DNA of 64,000 bases from Xanthomonas sp. 10-10 (GCF_040182365.1 NZ_CP144460.1:1736001-1800000), one strand, 5' to 3'; shown: positions 44,979 to 54,363, counted from the first letter of the stretch. Numbers and translations are program-made. Notes: generated by a model not told the origin, from the letters alone.

Positions 44979-45101
44979 GCACAGTGCCTGAGAGCGGGGC
45001 GCGCACTGTACTACGGCTGCCGCGTGCTCCGTCCAGAACGGCACGCAGGCATTGCGCCCCGGCCGATGTGCCGCGTGCGCGTCGGCACGCGGCACAGCAC
45101 G

Positions 45102-45575
45102 TCAGGCCGCGATGTCGTCCACGTGCCCCTGGTTCAATTCGTCCGTGGTGGCTTCGCGCACCTCCACCACCTCCACCGCGAAGTGCAGGGTCTGCCCGGC
45201 GAGCGGGTGGTTGCCGTCCACGGTGACCTGATCGGGGCCGACCTCGGTCACGGTGACCAGCACCGGGCCCTGTTGGGTGCGCGCCTCGAACTGCACGCCG
45301 GGTACCACCTCGACATCAGTGGGGAAGGCATCGCGCGGCACGTGCTGGATCAGCTGCTGATGACGCGGGCCGTAGCCTTGCTCAGGCGCGACATCGGCAG
45401 TGAGCGTGTCGCCGACTCGCCTGCCGTCCAGGGCCTGCTCCAGGCCGGGAACGATATTGCCGGCACCGTGCAGATAGCTCAGCGGGGTGTCCGGGGTGGA
45501 GCGGTCCAATACCTGGCCGCTGTCGTCGGAAAGTGTGTAGTGAATGGTCGCAACGCGACCTTGGCTGATTTCCAT
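45102..45575 (-). CDS. slyD: FKBP-type peptidyl-prolyl isomerase SlyD
   Basis: This 157-residue cytoplasmic proline isomerase and chaperone has the FKBP start (V-A-T-I-H-Y-T-L-S-D-D-S-G) and the inserted-flap domain typical of SlyD (G-Y-G-P-R, then V-D-G-N-H-P-L-A-G). The C-terminal tail lacks the His-rich metal-binding stretch of E. coli SlyD and has only a few His/Asp residues, so nickel delivery is doubtful. GGAGG lies six bases before ATG 45575. Confidence 0.92.
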   Translation of the reverse strand: MEISQGRVATIHYTLSDDSGQVLDRSTPDTPLSYLHGAGNIVPGLEQALDGRRVGDTLTADVAPEQGYGPRHQQLIQHVPRDAFPTDVEVVPGVQFEARTQQGPVLVTVTEVGPDQVTVDGNHPLAGQTLHFAVEVVEVREATTDELNQGHVDDIAA

Positions 45576-45913
45576 TGGAAACCTCCATGACGGGTGATCG
45601 AAGGGGAGTGCATCGGCTGATTCACGATGCGAACAGATGCTGCCCGCACACCGTAGGCAATCGAAGCCGGTCATGCAACCGCGGCTGCAGTTGCGGTTGG
45701 GGCGAGGATCAGCTTGGTGGAGAGCATGGCTGGACCAGGCCGCGCAGCAATGCCTTGCTGCGTGGGCACGGGCGATACGGGTGCAGATCGGCTCGTGGCG
45801 CGGTCTGCGCCGATGCGCTGGCGGCCGTGTGCTGGATCTGCTGCAGCGCGAATCTGGCTGAAACGCCGCACCTCGCGCACGCTTGCGTGCGCGTCAGACA
45901 TCTATGGACCTGC
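45576..45913. other. Gene-free stretch between cation transporter and slyD
   Basis: About 340 bases; both flanking genes are on the minus strand. Open frames on each strand are short and lack ribosome binding sites. It should carry the slyD promoter; none could be assigned. Confidence 0.4.
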
Positions 45914-46960
45914 TCAGTCGGTCTGCGCGCCACGCTCGATCTGTGCCCGGCGCGCGCGCCAGGTTTCCGGTGTCTGCGGTTTGATGAACAACGCGGTGAG
46001 CTCGGGATGCTGGCGCTTGGCCGCCGCTTCGATGCGCCCGACACAGGCTTCGATCTGCGGCGTGGTGCGGCTGTCTTCGAACTCGGCGCTGAGCGCGGCA
46101 ACGACCTGGTTGGGGCCCATCTGCATGGTGAGCACGCCGTTGGCGGCGCGCACATCCGGGTCGCTGGCGGCGATGCGTAGCAGCGACTCGGTGACATGCG
46201 CATGCGCCGGCTCGCCGATCAGCAAGCCCTTGGTTTCGCGCGCCAGCAGGAAGGCGGTGAAGGCGAGCACGCCGGCAATGCCGATCGATGCGATGCCGTC
46301 GAGCTCGGGCATGTCCAGCAGCTGCGCGCCGGCCAGGCCAAGCAGCGCCATGAACAGGCCGATCAACGCTGCGCTGTCTTCCAGCAAGACGGTGAAGGTG
46401 CTGGGGTCCTTGCTCTGGCGAAACGCCTCGAAATAGCCCATGCGGCCCTTCTTGGCACGAAATTCGCGCAGCGCCACCACCCAGGAAATGCCTTCGAACA
46501 CGATCGAGACGCCGAGTACGCAGTAGGCGACAAGATGGCTCTTGGCCGGCTCGGGATGACGCAGGTGCACGATGCCTTCGTACAGCGACACCCCGGCGCC
46601 CATCGCAAACACCAGCAGCGCGACGATGAAACTCCAGAAGTACAGTTCGCGCCCGTAGCCGAATGGGTGCGTCGGCGTCGGCGCTTGCGCGGCGCGGCGC
46701 AGGCCGTACAGCAGCAGCACCTCGTTAACGGTATCCACCAGCGAATGCACGCCTTCGCTGAGCATGGCCGAGCTGCCGGAAATGCCTGCCGCAATGAATT
46801 TGGCCATTGCGATGGCCAGGTTGCCGGCCAGCGCAACGTAAACCACCAGGTGCGAGCCCTTGGGCTTTGCAGGAGTGCCTGAGCTCGCATTGCCGGGGCC
46901 GCCGCTGGCGTTACCGGTGTCTGTGGCGGTCGGTACGGGAGGCGCTGGCTGGTTGGACAC
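45914..46960 (-). CDS. Cation diffusion facilitator family transporter
   Basis: This 348-residue inner-membrane transporter should export divalent cations by proton antiport. After a Gly/Ser/Pro-rich N-terminus, membrane segments begin at about 38; the TM2 metal motif S-E-G-V-H-S-L-V-D-T-V-N (H-x-x-x-D) is intact. TM5 has L-E-D-S-A-A-L-I-G instead of the usual D-x-x-x-D, a feature of the ZnT9-like branch, so transport specificity is unclear. The C-terminal cytoplasmic domain is present. Starts with GTG. Confidence 0.9.
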   Translation of the reverse strand: MSNQPAPPVPTATDTGNASGGPGNASSGTPAKPKGSHLVVYVALAGNLAIAMAKFIAAGISGSSAMLSEGVHSLVDTVNEVLLLYGLRRAAQAPTPTHPFGYGRELYFWSFIVALLVFAMGAGVSLYEGIVHLRHPEPAKSHLVAYCVLGVSIVFEGISWVVALREFRAKKGRMGYFEAFRQSKDPSTFTVLLEDSAALIGLFMALLGLAGAQLLDMPELDGIASIGIAGVLAFTAFLLARETKGLLIGEPAHAHVTESLLRIAASDPDVRAANGVLTMQMGPNQVVAALSAEFEDSRTTPQIEACVGRIEAAAKRQHPELTALFIKPQTPETWRARRAQIERGAQTD

Positions 46961-47075
46961 GTACGACCTGCAAGGTATTCGATAAGCCCGGCACTATCGC
47001 GCTGCGGCCGTGCCGGGTGCGTGATCGCAACGCCGGAGAGCTACAATCCACGCCCGTTTTTGATCAAGGACCCGC

Positions 47076-47411
47076 ATGTCTACCGTTCCCGCCTGCCCGC
47101 AATGCGGCCAGGACAACACCTATGCCGACGGCGCGTTGTCGATCTGCGCCGATTGCGGTTTCGAATGGAGTGCAGGCGAGGCTGCCGCGAGCGCGACGGT
47201 CGTGCGCGACAGCAACGGCAACGTGTTGCAGGCCGGCGACACGGTGACGGTGATCAAGGATCTCAAGGTCAAGGGCTCGTCGATTCCGCTCAAGCAGGGC
47301 ACGGTGATCCGCAATATCCGCCTGGTCGAAGACGATGCCGAACATATCGAAGGCAACTCGGAAAAGATCAAGGGCCTGGTGCTGAAGACCTGTTTCCTGC
47401 GCAAGGCCTGA
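47076..47411 (+). CDS. yjdM: YjdM/PhnA family zinc-ribbon protein
   Basis: This 111-residue protein has a rubredoxin-like zinc ribbon (C-P-Q-C, C-A-D-C, about 7-28) and the conserved PhnA C-terminal domain (G-D-T-V-T-V-I-K-D-L-K-V-K-G-S, then K-I-K-G-L-V-L-K-T-C-F-L). It was once linked to phosphonate use, but no phosphonate genes are here and the true role is unknown. AAGGA precedes the ATG. Confidence 0.93.
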   Translation: MSTVPACPQCGQDNTYADGALSICADCGFEWSAGEAAASATVVRDSNGNVLQAGDTVTVIKDLKVKGSSIPLKQGTVIRNIRLVEDDAEHIEGNSEKIKGLVLKTCFLRKA

Positions 47412-47464
47412 GCCTGCCGCCGCCTTGGTCAGGTGTCATCTGGAGTCAGATGTCATCTGGCGTA

Positions 47465-47531
47465 TGTAGGAGCGCGCTTGCGCGCGATGATGCATGCTCG
47501 ATGACGCTTCGTCGCGCGCAAGCGCGTTCCT
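47465..47531. repeat. REP-like inverted pair (GTAG-headed)
   Basis: GTAGGAGCGCGCTTGCGCGC (from 47466) and its near-perfect reverse complement at 47512-47531 (19 of 20 positions over the shared arm) flank a 24-base loop. The GTAG head plus GC palindrome is the pattern of REP sequences mobilised by RAYT proteins in Pseudomonas and Stenotrophomonas. It lies between convergent genes and may also end transcripts. Confidence 0.75.
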
Positions 47532-47545
47532 GCGCTGCGGCACGC

Positions 47546-48337
47546 TCAATCGCGCGGATACACCGCTGCCACCATGCAGCTCTGGCGCATGCGACCAAAC
47601 TGTCCGCCGCGCGTCGTGCTCAGGTCGCCTTGCTGGCCCGCACCGACGCTGGCGCCGGCAAGGCCGATTTCGTCGAGGACATCGACCTTGTCGCCAGGAT
47701 TGCCGCAGATCGCATTTAAGCCCATGCCGGATACGAAGCGAATCGGCGGTGCGCCGCTGAGTTCGCGGCAGCTGTCCATCAACTCGACGCGATAATGGCG
47801 GTGCGTGCCGGGGTGGCGCGGCGACACTTCCACCACCAGGCCCTGGGCGTCTTCCGACCACGCGCGCAACATGCTGGGATTGAAGCAGTAGCTGGATGAG
47901 CCGGCGAAGCTGCGACGTCGCGCCTGGCGGACGCTGACGCCGTCCAGCGTGGGGATTCCGTCGCGGTCGCGTTGCCGGGCAATGCCGGCGTAATCGCGCG
48001 CGCTGAGCGTGGCGACCTGGCCGATGGCGCAGCGTTGCTGCCCGACGCCGACAAACGCCTGGGCGCCGTTGCAGACCCAGCCGTGCGGGGCGAGCAGCGT
48101 GGCATCTGCCTGTGCGGCGAGCTGTGGGCAGTCCTGCGCCAGCTGCAGGCGGAACAAGCGGCCGTCGTGTTGGGCGACGGCCAGCGTGCGTGCGTCGGCC
48201 TGATGCAGTTCCGCAACCTGCCGCGCATCCAGGCAGTCTGCGCCTGGCGCCGCAGGACGTGTGGTTTGTGCCGATGCAGCGGCCATGCTGCAGGCCGCAA
48301 CGTGGATGCCGAACAGAACCGCAGCGAACAGGCGCAT
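47546..48337 (-). CDS. Secreted Cys-rich protein with duplicated DUF6491-like domain
   Basis: This protein of about 263 residues has a signal peptide (F-A-A-V-L-F-G-I-H-V-A-A-C) and two similar halves. Each half has a leading Cys, a hydrophobic/charged strand ending in R-L-Q-L or R-V-E-L, then D-C-P or D-S-C, a further Cys before a glycine-rich turn, and a closing C-x-V/I strand. This resembles DUF6491 repeated in tandem. Function unknown; periplasmic with disulfides likely. ATG 48355 is an alternative start. Confidence 0.7.
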   Translation of the reverse strand: MRLFAAVLFGIHVAACSMAAASAQTTRPAAPGADCLDARQVAELHQADARTLAVAQHDGRLFRLQLAQDCPQLAAQADATLLAPHGWVCNGAQAFVGVGQQRCAIGQVATLSARDYAGIARQRDRDGIPTLDGVSVRQARRRSFAGSSSYCFNPSMLRAWSEDAQGLVVEVSPRHPGTHRHYRVELMDSCRELSGAPPIRFVSGMGLNAICGNPGDKVDVLDEIGLAGASVGAGQQGDLSTTRGGQFGRMRQSCMVAAVYPRD

Positions 48338-48527
48338 CACGCACATCATTGGCAATGAGGTCGCCGCATCATGTGCCTGTAGCGCTGCGTTGACAATCGC
48401 GCGATCCGTGGCACTGGATCAGCCCGTCAAACAACAACGCTGCGCGGTGGGGGAGGGCGGCACGCGGCACGTCGCGCGAGCCGCAGTCGCTGCCCCCGCC
48501 TGTCCGGTCAACGCGCTGATGGCGCGC

Positions 48528-49577
48528 TCATGGCGTTTCAGGCGGGTCCGAATCCAGCACCTGCAGCTTGGCGCCGGTGGTCTGCGGCAGGATGCGCTGG
48601 TCGGTGGCGACCAATACCACGCCAGGGGTCAGCAGCGGCAACAGCCCGGCCAGAAATGCGGGCGGCACCTGCAGGCGCGCGACGGTGGCGGCGTCCAGTG
48701 CCTGCCCTGCCGCGGATGTACTGCCGGGAATGCCGATTCGCATCCAGTTGGGCATGCGCTGGCCGGGCAGTCCGGGCAGGTCGCCCGGCAGAAAGCCCTG
48801 GCCGACGATGAACGCCTGCGTGCCCAGCGGCGCGGCGCCGGGCTGTGCATGCAAGGCCACCTGCGCGCGTCCGATTTCCACACCGTTGCGGTAGACCACC
48901 AGTTGCTGGTCGGTGCTGCTGATCAGCATCGAGATCGGGCCGGTCGGTGCCAGCTCCGGCTGCCAGGCGAACGCCTGACCGCTTGGCAGCGGCAGCAGGG
49001 CGCGCTCGGCGCCGGTGGTGGGATCGATCGGGCTGAGCGCGCGCGGATGCACCACATCGTCGGCGCTGATGCCGGCCTGTGCGACCACCACCACCATGCC
49101 CATATTGGAATTGTCGAACAGCAATCGCGCAAATTCCGAAGGCAGATGCACGCAACCGTGCGACTCCGGATAGCCGGGCAGGCCGCCGGCGTGCAGGGCG
49201 ACGCCGTCCCAGGTCAGCCGCTGCTGATACGGCATGGGGGCGGCGTTGTAGATGTTGGAGCGGTGATCCTTGTCCTTCTGCAGGATGGTGAACACACCGG
49301 TGGGCGTTTCGTGCCCCGGCTTGCCGGAACTGATGGTGGACACGCCGATCAGGATGCCGTTGCGATACGCATAGGCGCGTTGTTCGGTCAGGCTGACGAT
49401 CACCGCCATCGGCCCCCAGCCTTTGCTGACGCCACCCCAGATCCATTGGCCCGGTTGGAGCTGCGCGGGCAGGGTATCGGCAGGGCTGGACTGGCGCGCG
49501 CCCCAGAACGGCACGGCGAGCGCCTGCCCGCCGATCAGCAGCGTGCAGCACAGGGCAAACGAGAGAAGGCAGCGCAT
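48528..49577 (-). CDS. L,D-transpeptidase (YkuD domain) protein
   Basis: This 349-residue envelope protein has a signal peptide (1-21) and a YkuD catalytic domain at about 45-165 with the motif H-A-G-G-L-P-G-Y-P-E-S-H-G-C-V-H-L, giving the nucleophile Cys and catalytic His. Such enzymes form 3-3 crosslinks or attach proteins to peptidoglycan. A second, unrecognised domain (about 200-349) carries a Y-R-N-G-V-E-I-G repeat of the Y-R-N-G-I-L-I-G seen in the first, possibly a degenerate copy. ATG 49577 begins the signal peptide. Confidence 0.9.
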   Translation of the reverse strand: MRCLLSFALCCTLLIGGQALAVPFWGARQSSPADTLPAQLQPGQWIWGGVSKGWGPMAVIVSLTEQRAYAYRNGILIGVSTISSGKPGHETPTGVFTILQKDKDHRSNIYNAAPMPYQQRLTWDGVALHAGGLPGYPESHGCVHLPSEFARLLFDNSNMGMVVVVAQAGISADDVVHPRALSPIDPTTGAERALLPLPSGQAFAWQPELAPTGPISMLISSTDQQLVVYRNGVEIGRAQVALHAQPGAAPLGTQAFIVGQGFLPGDLPGLPGQRMPNWMRIGIPGSTSAAGQALDAATVARLQVPPAFLAGLLPLLTPGVVLVATDQRILPQTTGAKLQVLDSDPPETP

Positions 49578-49810
49578 GGGTCGTCCAGCAGCAAGGGCTG
49601 CCTGGATGCTAGCGGCATGCGCTGTGCGCGTCATGTGGCGACGCTGCGGTGTCGGCGTGCCACGCGAACCTGGGCTGCGCACGCAGGGCAGCCAAGCTGG
49701 CCGGTCTGCGTTGGTAGTGCCGCACTGCATCGCGCACTGCGCGTACGCACTGCATTGGGTGCCGATCACTGCCGCCTGGTTGCGGCAGTGATCGGCCAGC
49801 CGGGGCGGAA

Positions 49811-50905
49811 TCAATCCGCCAGTGCGGGGTAGTCCGTATAGCCCTTGGCACCGCCACCGTACAGGGTGGCCTGGTCGACCTCTGTCAGCGGCGCGTTCTC
49901 GCGCAGGCGACGCACCAGATCCGGGTTGGCGATGAACGGGCGGCCGTAAGCGATCGCATCGGCGTAGCCGCTGCTGATGGCCTGTTCGGACATGCCGCGG
50001 TCGTAGCCGTTATTGGCGATCCACGCACCATCGAACTTGGCACGCAACGCGGCGTAGTCGAAGGCGATGTTGTCGCGCGGGCCGCCGGTGGCACCCTCGA
50101 TCACGTGCACGAAGGCCAGCCCCCCGATCAGGTTGAGCCGCTCGACTGCACGTTCGAACAACGGCTGCGGATCGGAGTCGTGTGCGCCGTACACCGGGGT
50201 CACCGGCGACAGCCGCACGCCGGTGCGCTCGGCACCGATTTCGTCGGCGATGGCCTGCACCACCTCGCTCAGCAGGCGCGTACGGTTTTCGATATCGCCG
50301 CCGTAGGCGTCGGTGCGCTTGTTGGAGCCATCGCGCAGGAACTGATCCAGCAGATAGCCGTTGGCGGCATGCACTTCCACGCCATCGAACCCGGCATCGA
50401 TCGCATTGCGTGCGGCGATGCGGTAGTCCTCGATCAGCGCGGGGATTTCATCCAGCGCCAGTGCGCGCGGCTCGGAGACATCCTCGAAGCCGTTCTTGGT
50501 GTAGGTCTTGCCTTCGGCGCGAATGGCGCTGGGCGCGACCGGCACTTCGCCAGCAGGGAGCACGCTGGTATGCGACACGCGGCCGACATGCCATAGCTGC
50601 AGCACGATCTTGCCGCCACGGCGGTGCACTGCATCGGTGACTGCGTGCCAGCCTTCGACCTGCGCCTGGGTGTGGATGCCGGGGGTGTCCAGATACCCCT
50701 GGCCGAGCGGGCTGATCTGCGTGCCTTCGGCGACGATCAGGCCGGCGGTGGCGCGCTGGCCGTAATACTCGGCGGCGAGCGGCGAGGGCACCTGGCCGGC
50801 GCCGGCGCGGTTGCGTGTCAGCGGCGCCATGATCACGCGGTTGGCAAGATCCAATGCGCCCAGGCGCACCGGGGAGAACAACGGAGATTCAGTGGATTTG
50901 GACAT
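49811..50905 (-). CDS. Old Yellow Enzyme family alkene reductase (NemA-like)
   Basis: This 364-residue FMN enzyme reduces electrophilic alkenes, N-ethylmaleimide or nitro esters with NAD(P)H. Motifs are M-A-P-L-T-R-N-R near 26-33, Q-L-W-H-V-G-R near 101, H-A-A-N-G-Y-L-L-D-Q-F-L near 182 and the FMN-phosphate loop A-Y-G-R-P-F-I-A-N-P near 325. ATG 50905 is chosen as it starts the family N-terminus. It is divergent from an MFS exporter, a common pairing in electrophile defence. Confidence 0.93.
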   Translation of the reverse strand: MSKSTESPLFSPVRLGALDLANRVIMAPLTRNRAGAGQVPSPLAAEYYGQRATAGLIVAEGTQISPLGQGYLDTPGIHTQAQVEGWHAVTDAVHRRGGKIVLQLWHVGRVSHTSVLPAGEVPVAPSAIRAEGKTYTKNGFEDVSEPRALALDEIPALIEDYRIAARNAIDAGFDGVEVHAANGYLLDQFLRDGSNKRTDAYGGDIENRTRLLSEVVQAIADEIGAERTGVRLSPVTPVYGAHDSDPQPLFERAVERLNLIGGLAFVHVIEGATGGPRDNIAFDYAALRAKFDGAWIANNGYDRGMSEQAISSGYADAIAYGRPFIANPDLVRRLRENAPLTEVDQATLYGGGAKGYTDYPALAD

Positions 50906-51148
50906 CAGCAACCAGTTCGAGTTGGATCGCGCCAGGCGCGGCACCACGCCGATCGCGGTGCCCCACAGCGATGGTGGCGGACCCAAGCAGATTCGAGCGA
51001 CGTCAATAGGACACTGCGTCCCCACACCGCGTCAGGCCAGTGGAACTGTGATGTGCTGCGGATCAGCGCTGAACCGTCATCGGCCGACACCTTTCGCCGA
51101 TTGCTGCATTGCACAATAATAAGCCGCCCCGTCATCCTGGAGTCGGGC
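50906..51148. promoter_or_regulatory. Divergent control region (alkene reductase / MFS exporter)
   Basis: The 243-base gap must hold promoters for both genes. An AT-rich CACAATAATAAG at 51112-51122 is the best -10 candidate for the MFS gene, with only a weak TTCGCC upstream. No adjacent regulator gene is present, so control would be by an unlinked factor. Confidence 0.3.
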
Positions 51149-52360
51149 ATGTCCGATATCGACCTCTCCGCGCCGCCGCGCGTGCCACGGCGCGACTACG
51201 TGCTGATCCTGCTTGCGCTGGCGATGGGCGGTTTTGCGATCGGCATCAGCGAGTTTTCCACGATGGGCCTGATGACGCAGATCGCGCATGGACTGCAGAT
51301 CAGCGAACCGCAGGTGGGCCATGTCATCAGTGCCTATGCGCTGGGTGTGGTGGTCGGTGCGCCGTTGCTGGCGATCCTGGGCGCGCGCTGGCCGCGCCGC
51401 ACCTTGTTGTTGTTGCTGATGGTGTTCTACGCGCTGGGCAACCTTGCCAGTGCGCTGGCGCCCAGCTATCACACGATGCTGTTGTGTCGCTTCATCGCCG
51501 GCCTGCCGCACGGCGCGTATTTCGGCGTCGCGTCCCTGGTTGCCGCCTCGATCAGTCCGCCCAATCAACGCGCGACCGCAGTGGGGCGCGTGCTGTTGGG
51601 CCTGAGCGTTGCCTTGCTGGTGGGCAACCCGCTGGCGACCTGGCTGGGGCAACTCGTGAGCTGGCGTTGGGCGTATGCCTCGGTGTCGGTGATCGCGCTG
51701 GGCACGGTGGCGGCGGTGGCGGCGTTGCTGCCGCCTGCGCCGGACGAGCCGCGTCAGCAGCCACTGCGCGAGCTGCGTGCGTTCAATCAGCCGCAGGTGT
51801 GGCTGGCGTTGGCGATCGGTGCGGTGGGATTCTCGGGAATGTTCTGCGTTTTCAGTTACCTGGCGCCAACCTTGACGGCGGTCACCGGCGTCGCGCCTGC
51901 GCGCATTCCGTTGGCAATGGCCGCATTCGGCGTTGGCGGCGTGCTTGGCAGCATCCTGGGTGGGTGGTTATTCGACCGCATGCAGTTCCGCGCGGTGCCG
52001 GTGCTGCTGGTGTGGTCGATCGTGGTGATGCTGACCTTCCCGCTGGCCGCGCATTCGGGGCTGTGGGTGTTCGTCTCCATCGTGGCGGTTGGCACGATGG
52101 GCGCGCTGGCGCCTGCGTTGCAGACCCGCCTGATGGATGTGGCGGCCGAAGCGCAAACCTTGGCGGCAGCGTCCAACCATGCCGCCTTCAACACCGCAAA
52201 TGCCTTGGGCCCCTGGTTGGGCGGCATGGCGATCACCGCGGGCTGGGGCTGGACCTCCACCGGGTACGTGGGTGCGGCCACGGCACTTGGCGGCTTACTG
52301 GTCTACGCGCTGGCGGTGTGGCAGGAGCAACGCCAGCGCACGTTGGTGACCCACTGCTGA
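51149..52360 (+). CDS. MFS transporter (drug/arabinose efflux type)
   Basis: This 403-residue inner-membrane transporter has about twelve hydrophobic segments and the DHA1/AraJ pattern: E-F-S-T-M-G-L-M near 35-42, the loop 2-3 motif G-A-R-W-P-R-R-T near 77 and F-I-A-G-L-P-H-G-A-Y-F-G near 112. Such proteins export sugars, purines or drugs; the substrate is not readable. TGGAG precedes the ATG. The opposite-strand alkene reductase suggests removal of toxic electrophiles or their products (inference). Confidence 0.9.
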   Translation: MSDIDLSAPPRVPRRDYVLILLALAMGGFAIGISEFSTMGLMTQIAHGLQISEPQVGHVISAYALGVVVGAPLLAILGARWPRRTLLLLLMVFYALGNLASALAPSYHTMLLCRFIAGLPHGAYFGVASLVAASISPPNQRATAVGRVLLGLSVALLVGNPLATWLGQLVSWRWAYASVSVIALGTVAAVAALLPPAPDEPRQQPLRELRAFNQPQVWLALAIGAVGFSGMFCVFSYLAPTLTAVTGVAPARIPLAMAAFGVGGVLGSILGGWLFDRMQFRAVPVLLVWSIVVMLTFPLAAHSGLWVFVSIVAVGTMGALAPALQTRLMDVAAEAQTLAAASNHAAFNTANALGPWLGGMAITAGWGWTSTGYVGAATALGGLLVYALAVWQEQRQRTLVTHC

Positions 52361-52610
52361 TGGGTTGCTCCGTGCAGCTGCGTTTGCCGGCCGGCGTGGG
52401 CTGCGCTGCTTGGGGTGGTCTGTTGACGTTGGGCCTGCGCCTTCCATCTGGGAAGCGTGCGACGCCGGCTGACGGCGTGGCGGGCTGATCAGCGCGCGGC
52501 AGCGCTTGTTCGCTGTCGCGTCCCTGTGGGCGCCGCATGCGCGCATCCACGATCAACTCACAGCGATGTGTCGAGACTGCACGCTCAATGCAAGCGGACC
52601 GAACAGCGCC

Positions 52611-52787
52611 ATGACCGAATTCACTCCGCCGCCGTGGAAGCGGCCCACTCCCAAGCGAAAGAGCGCATCCACACCGTTGACCGAGGCGCAGAAAGCCGCC
52701 GCGAAACAACGTGCAGCAGCGGCCGGGCGGCCGTATCCGAATCTGGTCGACAATATGTGGGCAAGTCGGCAACCAAAGGAGTCTTGA
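52611..52787 (+). CDS. Small conserved-type hypothetical protein
   Basis: This 58-residue protein is Pro/Lys-rich at the start (T-P-P-P-W-K-R-P-T-P-K-R-K), then has a helical T-E-A-Q-K-A-A-A-K-Q-R-A-A-A-A-G-R-P-Y-P motif and a short N-L-V-D-N-M-W-A end. The composition looks like a genuine Xanthomonadaceae small protein rather than a random frame, but no clear ribosome binding site precedes ATG 52611 and the function is unknown. Confidence 0.6.
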   Translation: MTEFTPPPWKRPTPKRKSASTPLTEAQKAAAKQRAAAAGRPYPNLVDNMWASRQPKES

Positions 52788-53000
52788 TGCGTCGTTGCCA
52801 TCGATGAATCGCAGTTCATCGGCCGCACGATGGCGTGAGGACGAGCCGCGCATCGCTCACATGCCGATTATGGTCGCGCCGCCAGGATGCAGCCGTACAC
52901 CACGTTTACGGCATCGCAATCAACGCATCGATTGCGCTACTCCCCGAAAGCCGACGCATCGCACTTCCGCAGCGTCAGCGCATCCAGCAAGGAGCGACAC

Positions 53001-53456
53001 ATGAGCATTCAGAGCAAGACCGAGCATAGCCTCAACGACCTCATCGCCATTTCCCGCGATGGCAAGGATTTCTACGACGAAGCCGCGGCCAAGGTTGGCG
53101 ACGCAGAGCTGGCGACGTTGTTCCGCCGCATTGCCGGCGTCAAGACCGACATCGTGAGCAGCCTGAGCAGCGTGGTTGTCTCGGCCGGTGGGACGCCGGA
53201 AAAGCACGGCACCATGGTCGGCAGCATGCAGCAGTTCTACGGCAAGGTGCGCGCGACGCTGGGCGACACCAAGTACGGCTACGTGGCCGAGCTGGAAGAA
53301 TCCGAAGACCGCCTGCTGAAGGCGTTCGATGAAACCATTGCCGATGCCGACACGCCGGCCGCTGCACGCGACGCCGCACTGCGCCTGCTGCCGGAAGTGC
53401 GTGCATGTCACGACGTGATGCGCAATCGCAAGCATGCGATGAAGAACGCCGCATAA
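53001..53456 (+). CDS. DUF2383 / PA2169-type four-helix bundle protein
   Basis: This 151-residue protein has the ferritin-like helical pattern of the PA2169 family (L-N-D-L-I-A-I-S-R-D-G-K-D-F-Y-D-E-A-A near 11-29 and paired E/H residues near 120-140). These proteins are stress or biofilm associated and may bind metal, but no ferroxidase role is shown. AAGGAG lies seven bases before ATG 53001. A strong terminator follows 66 bases downstream, so it is monocistronic. Confidence 0.88.
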   Translation: MSIQSKTEHSLNDLIAISRDGKDFYDEAAAKVGDAELATLFRRIAGVKTDIVSSLSSVVVSAGGTPEKHGTMVGSMQQFYGKVRATLGDTKYGYVAELEESEDRLLKAFDETIADADTPAAARDAALRLLPEVRACHDVMRNRKHAMKNAA

Positions 53457-53521
53457 CGCGGTAGCAAGACCGAAGCGCATCTGTACCGATGCAGCTCTCG
53501 GAGCAGATCGATACAGGCGGG

Positions 53522-53554
53522 AAACGGGTAGCGCGAGCTGCCCGTTTCTTTTTG
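53522..53554 (+). terminator. Rho-independent terminator after DUF2383 gene
   Basis: An eleven-base stem (AAACGGGTAGC / GCTGCCCGTTT, one wobble) with a GCGA loop is followed by CTTTTTG. Confidence 0.92.
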
Positions 53555-53736
53555 TGTGCGCGGCACGCTGGCCATCATGTGGCGAACAGATCGCCAAATC
53601 GCCAGTGCCGTTCCACGGCGCTGGCGTGTTCCACGCTGGCGATGGATTGCGCGGCATATTCGCGCATGCGTCAGGTCTGCTAGTATCCGCCGCCCTTCTT
53701 CAGCCAGGCCCGCGCAGGCGGTCGTGGAATCACCCC

Positions 53737-54363
53737 ATGAAGCAGCAGTTTCTATATCTGTCATCGGCCGAGGCGCAGTTGTCGCTTGGCTTGGGGGAAG
53801 AGAAGACCACCGAACGTCTGTTCTTTGCGGTGATGGCCGATGCCACCACTGCCGAGCGTGCGGCAGGCATCGCCAATGGGCTGCTGCAGAGCGGGCAGGT
53901 GGATGGCAAGCCGTTGGGGCGCGAGCGGCTGCATGTGACCTTGCATCACCTGGGCGATTACGCTGGCGGGCTGCCGCCCTCGTTGGTGAGCCGCGCAAGC
54001 CAGGCCGCCGGGCGGGTGGCGATGGACGCCTTCGAGGTCGAGTTCGACCGCGTCGGGACGTTCGGTGGACGGCGCTCGCAACTGCCGTGCGTGCTGCGTG
54101 GCGAAGAGCGCGTGCGCGGGCTGTATGCGTTGCAAGGGGCGCTTGGCCGTCAGCTGGCACACGTGGGCATCGCTGGCGATGCGCAGTACACGCCGCACAT
54201 GACGCTGCTGTATTGTAACCAGAGCTTGCCGCAACGCCGTTGCGACGCGCTTGCCTGGACGGTGCGCGACTTTGCGCTGGTGCGCAGCTTTCTTGGCCAG
54301 TCGCGTTACCAGATCGAAAGCCGCTGGCCGCTGCGTCAGGCCGCAAGCTGCGTTGATCGGTAA
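53737..54363 (+). CDS. thpR: RNA 2',3'-cyclic phosphodiesterase ThpR
   Basis: This 208-residue 2H phosphoesterase has two H-x-T motifs, H-V-T-L-H-H-L-G near 66 and H-M-T-L-L-Y near 152, the hallmark of the 2'-5' RNA ligase/ThpR family that opens cyclic phosphates on RNA. The N-terminal R-L-F-F-A-V motif lies at about 27-32 after a short extension. The gene is followed 40 bases later by the HD-domain gene on the same strand, so the two may be cotranscribed. Confidence 0.9.
   Translation: MKQQFLYLSSAEAQLSLGLGEEKTTERLFFAVMADATTAERAAGIANGLLQSGQVDGKPLGRERLHVTLHHLGDYAGGLPPSLVSRASQAAGRVAMDAFEVEFDRVGTFGGRRSQLPCVLRGEERVRGLYALQGALGRQLAHVGIAGDAQYTPHMTLLYCNQSLPQRRCDALAWTVRDFALVRSFLGQSRYQIESRWPLRQAASCVDR

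Noticed and set aside
45671..45901. 76-residue minus-strand frame between the cation transporter and slyD
   Set aside because: No ribosome binding site or recognisable motif; a composition artefact is more likely.
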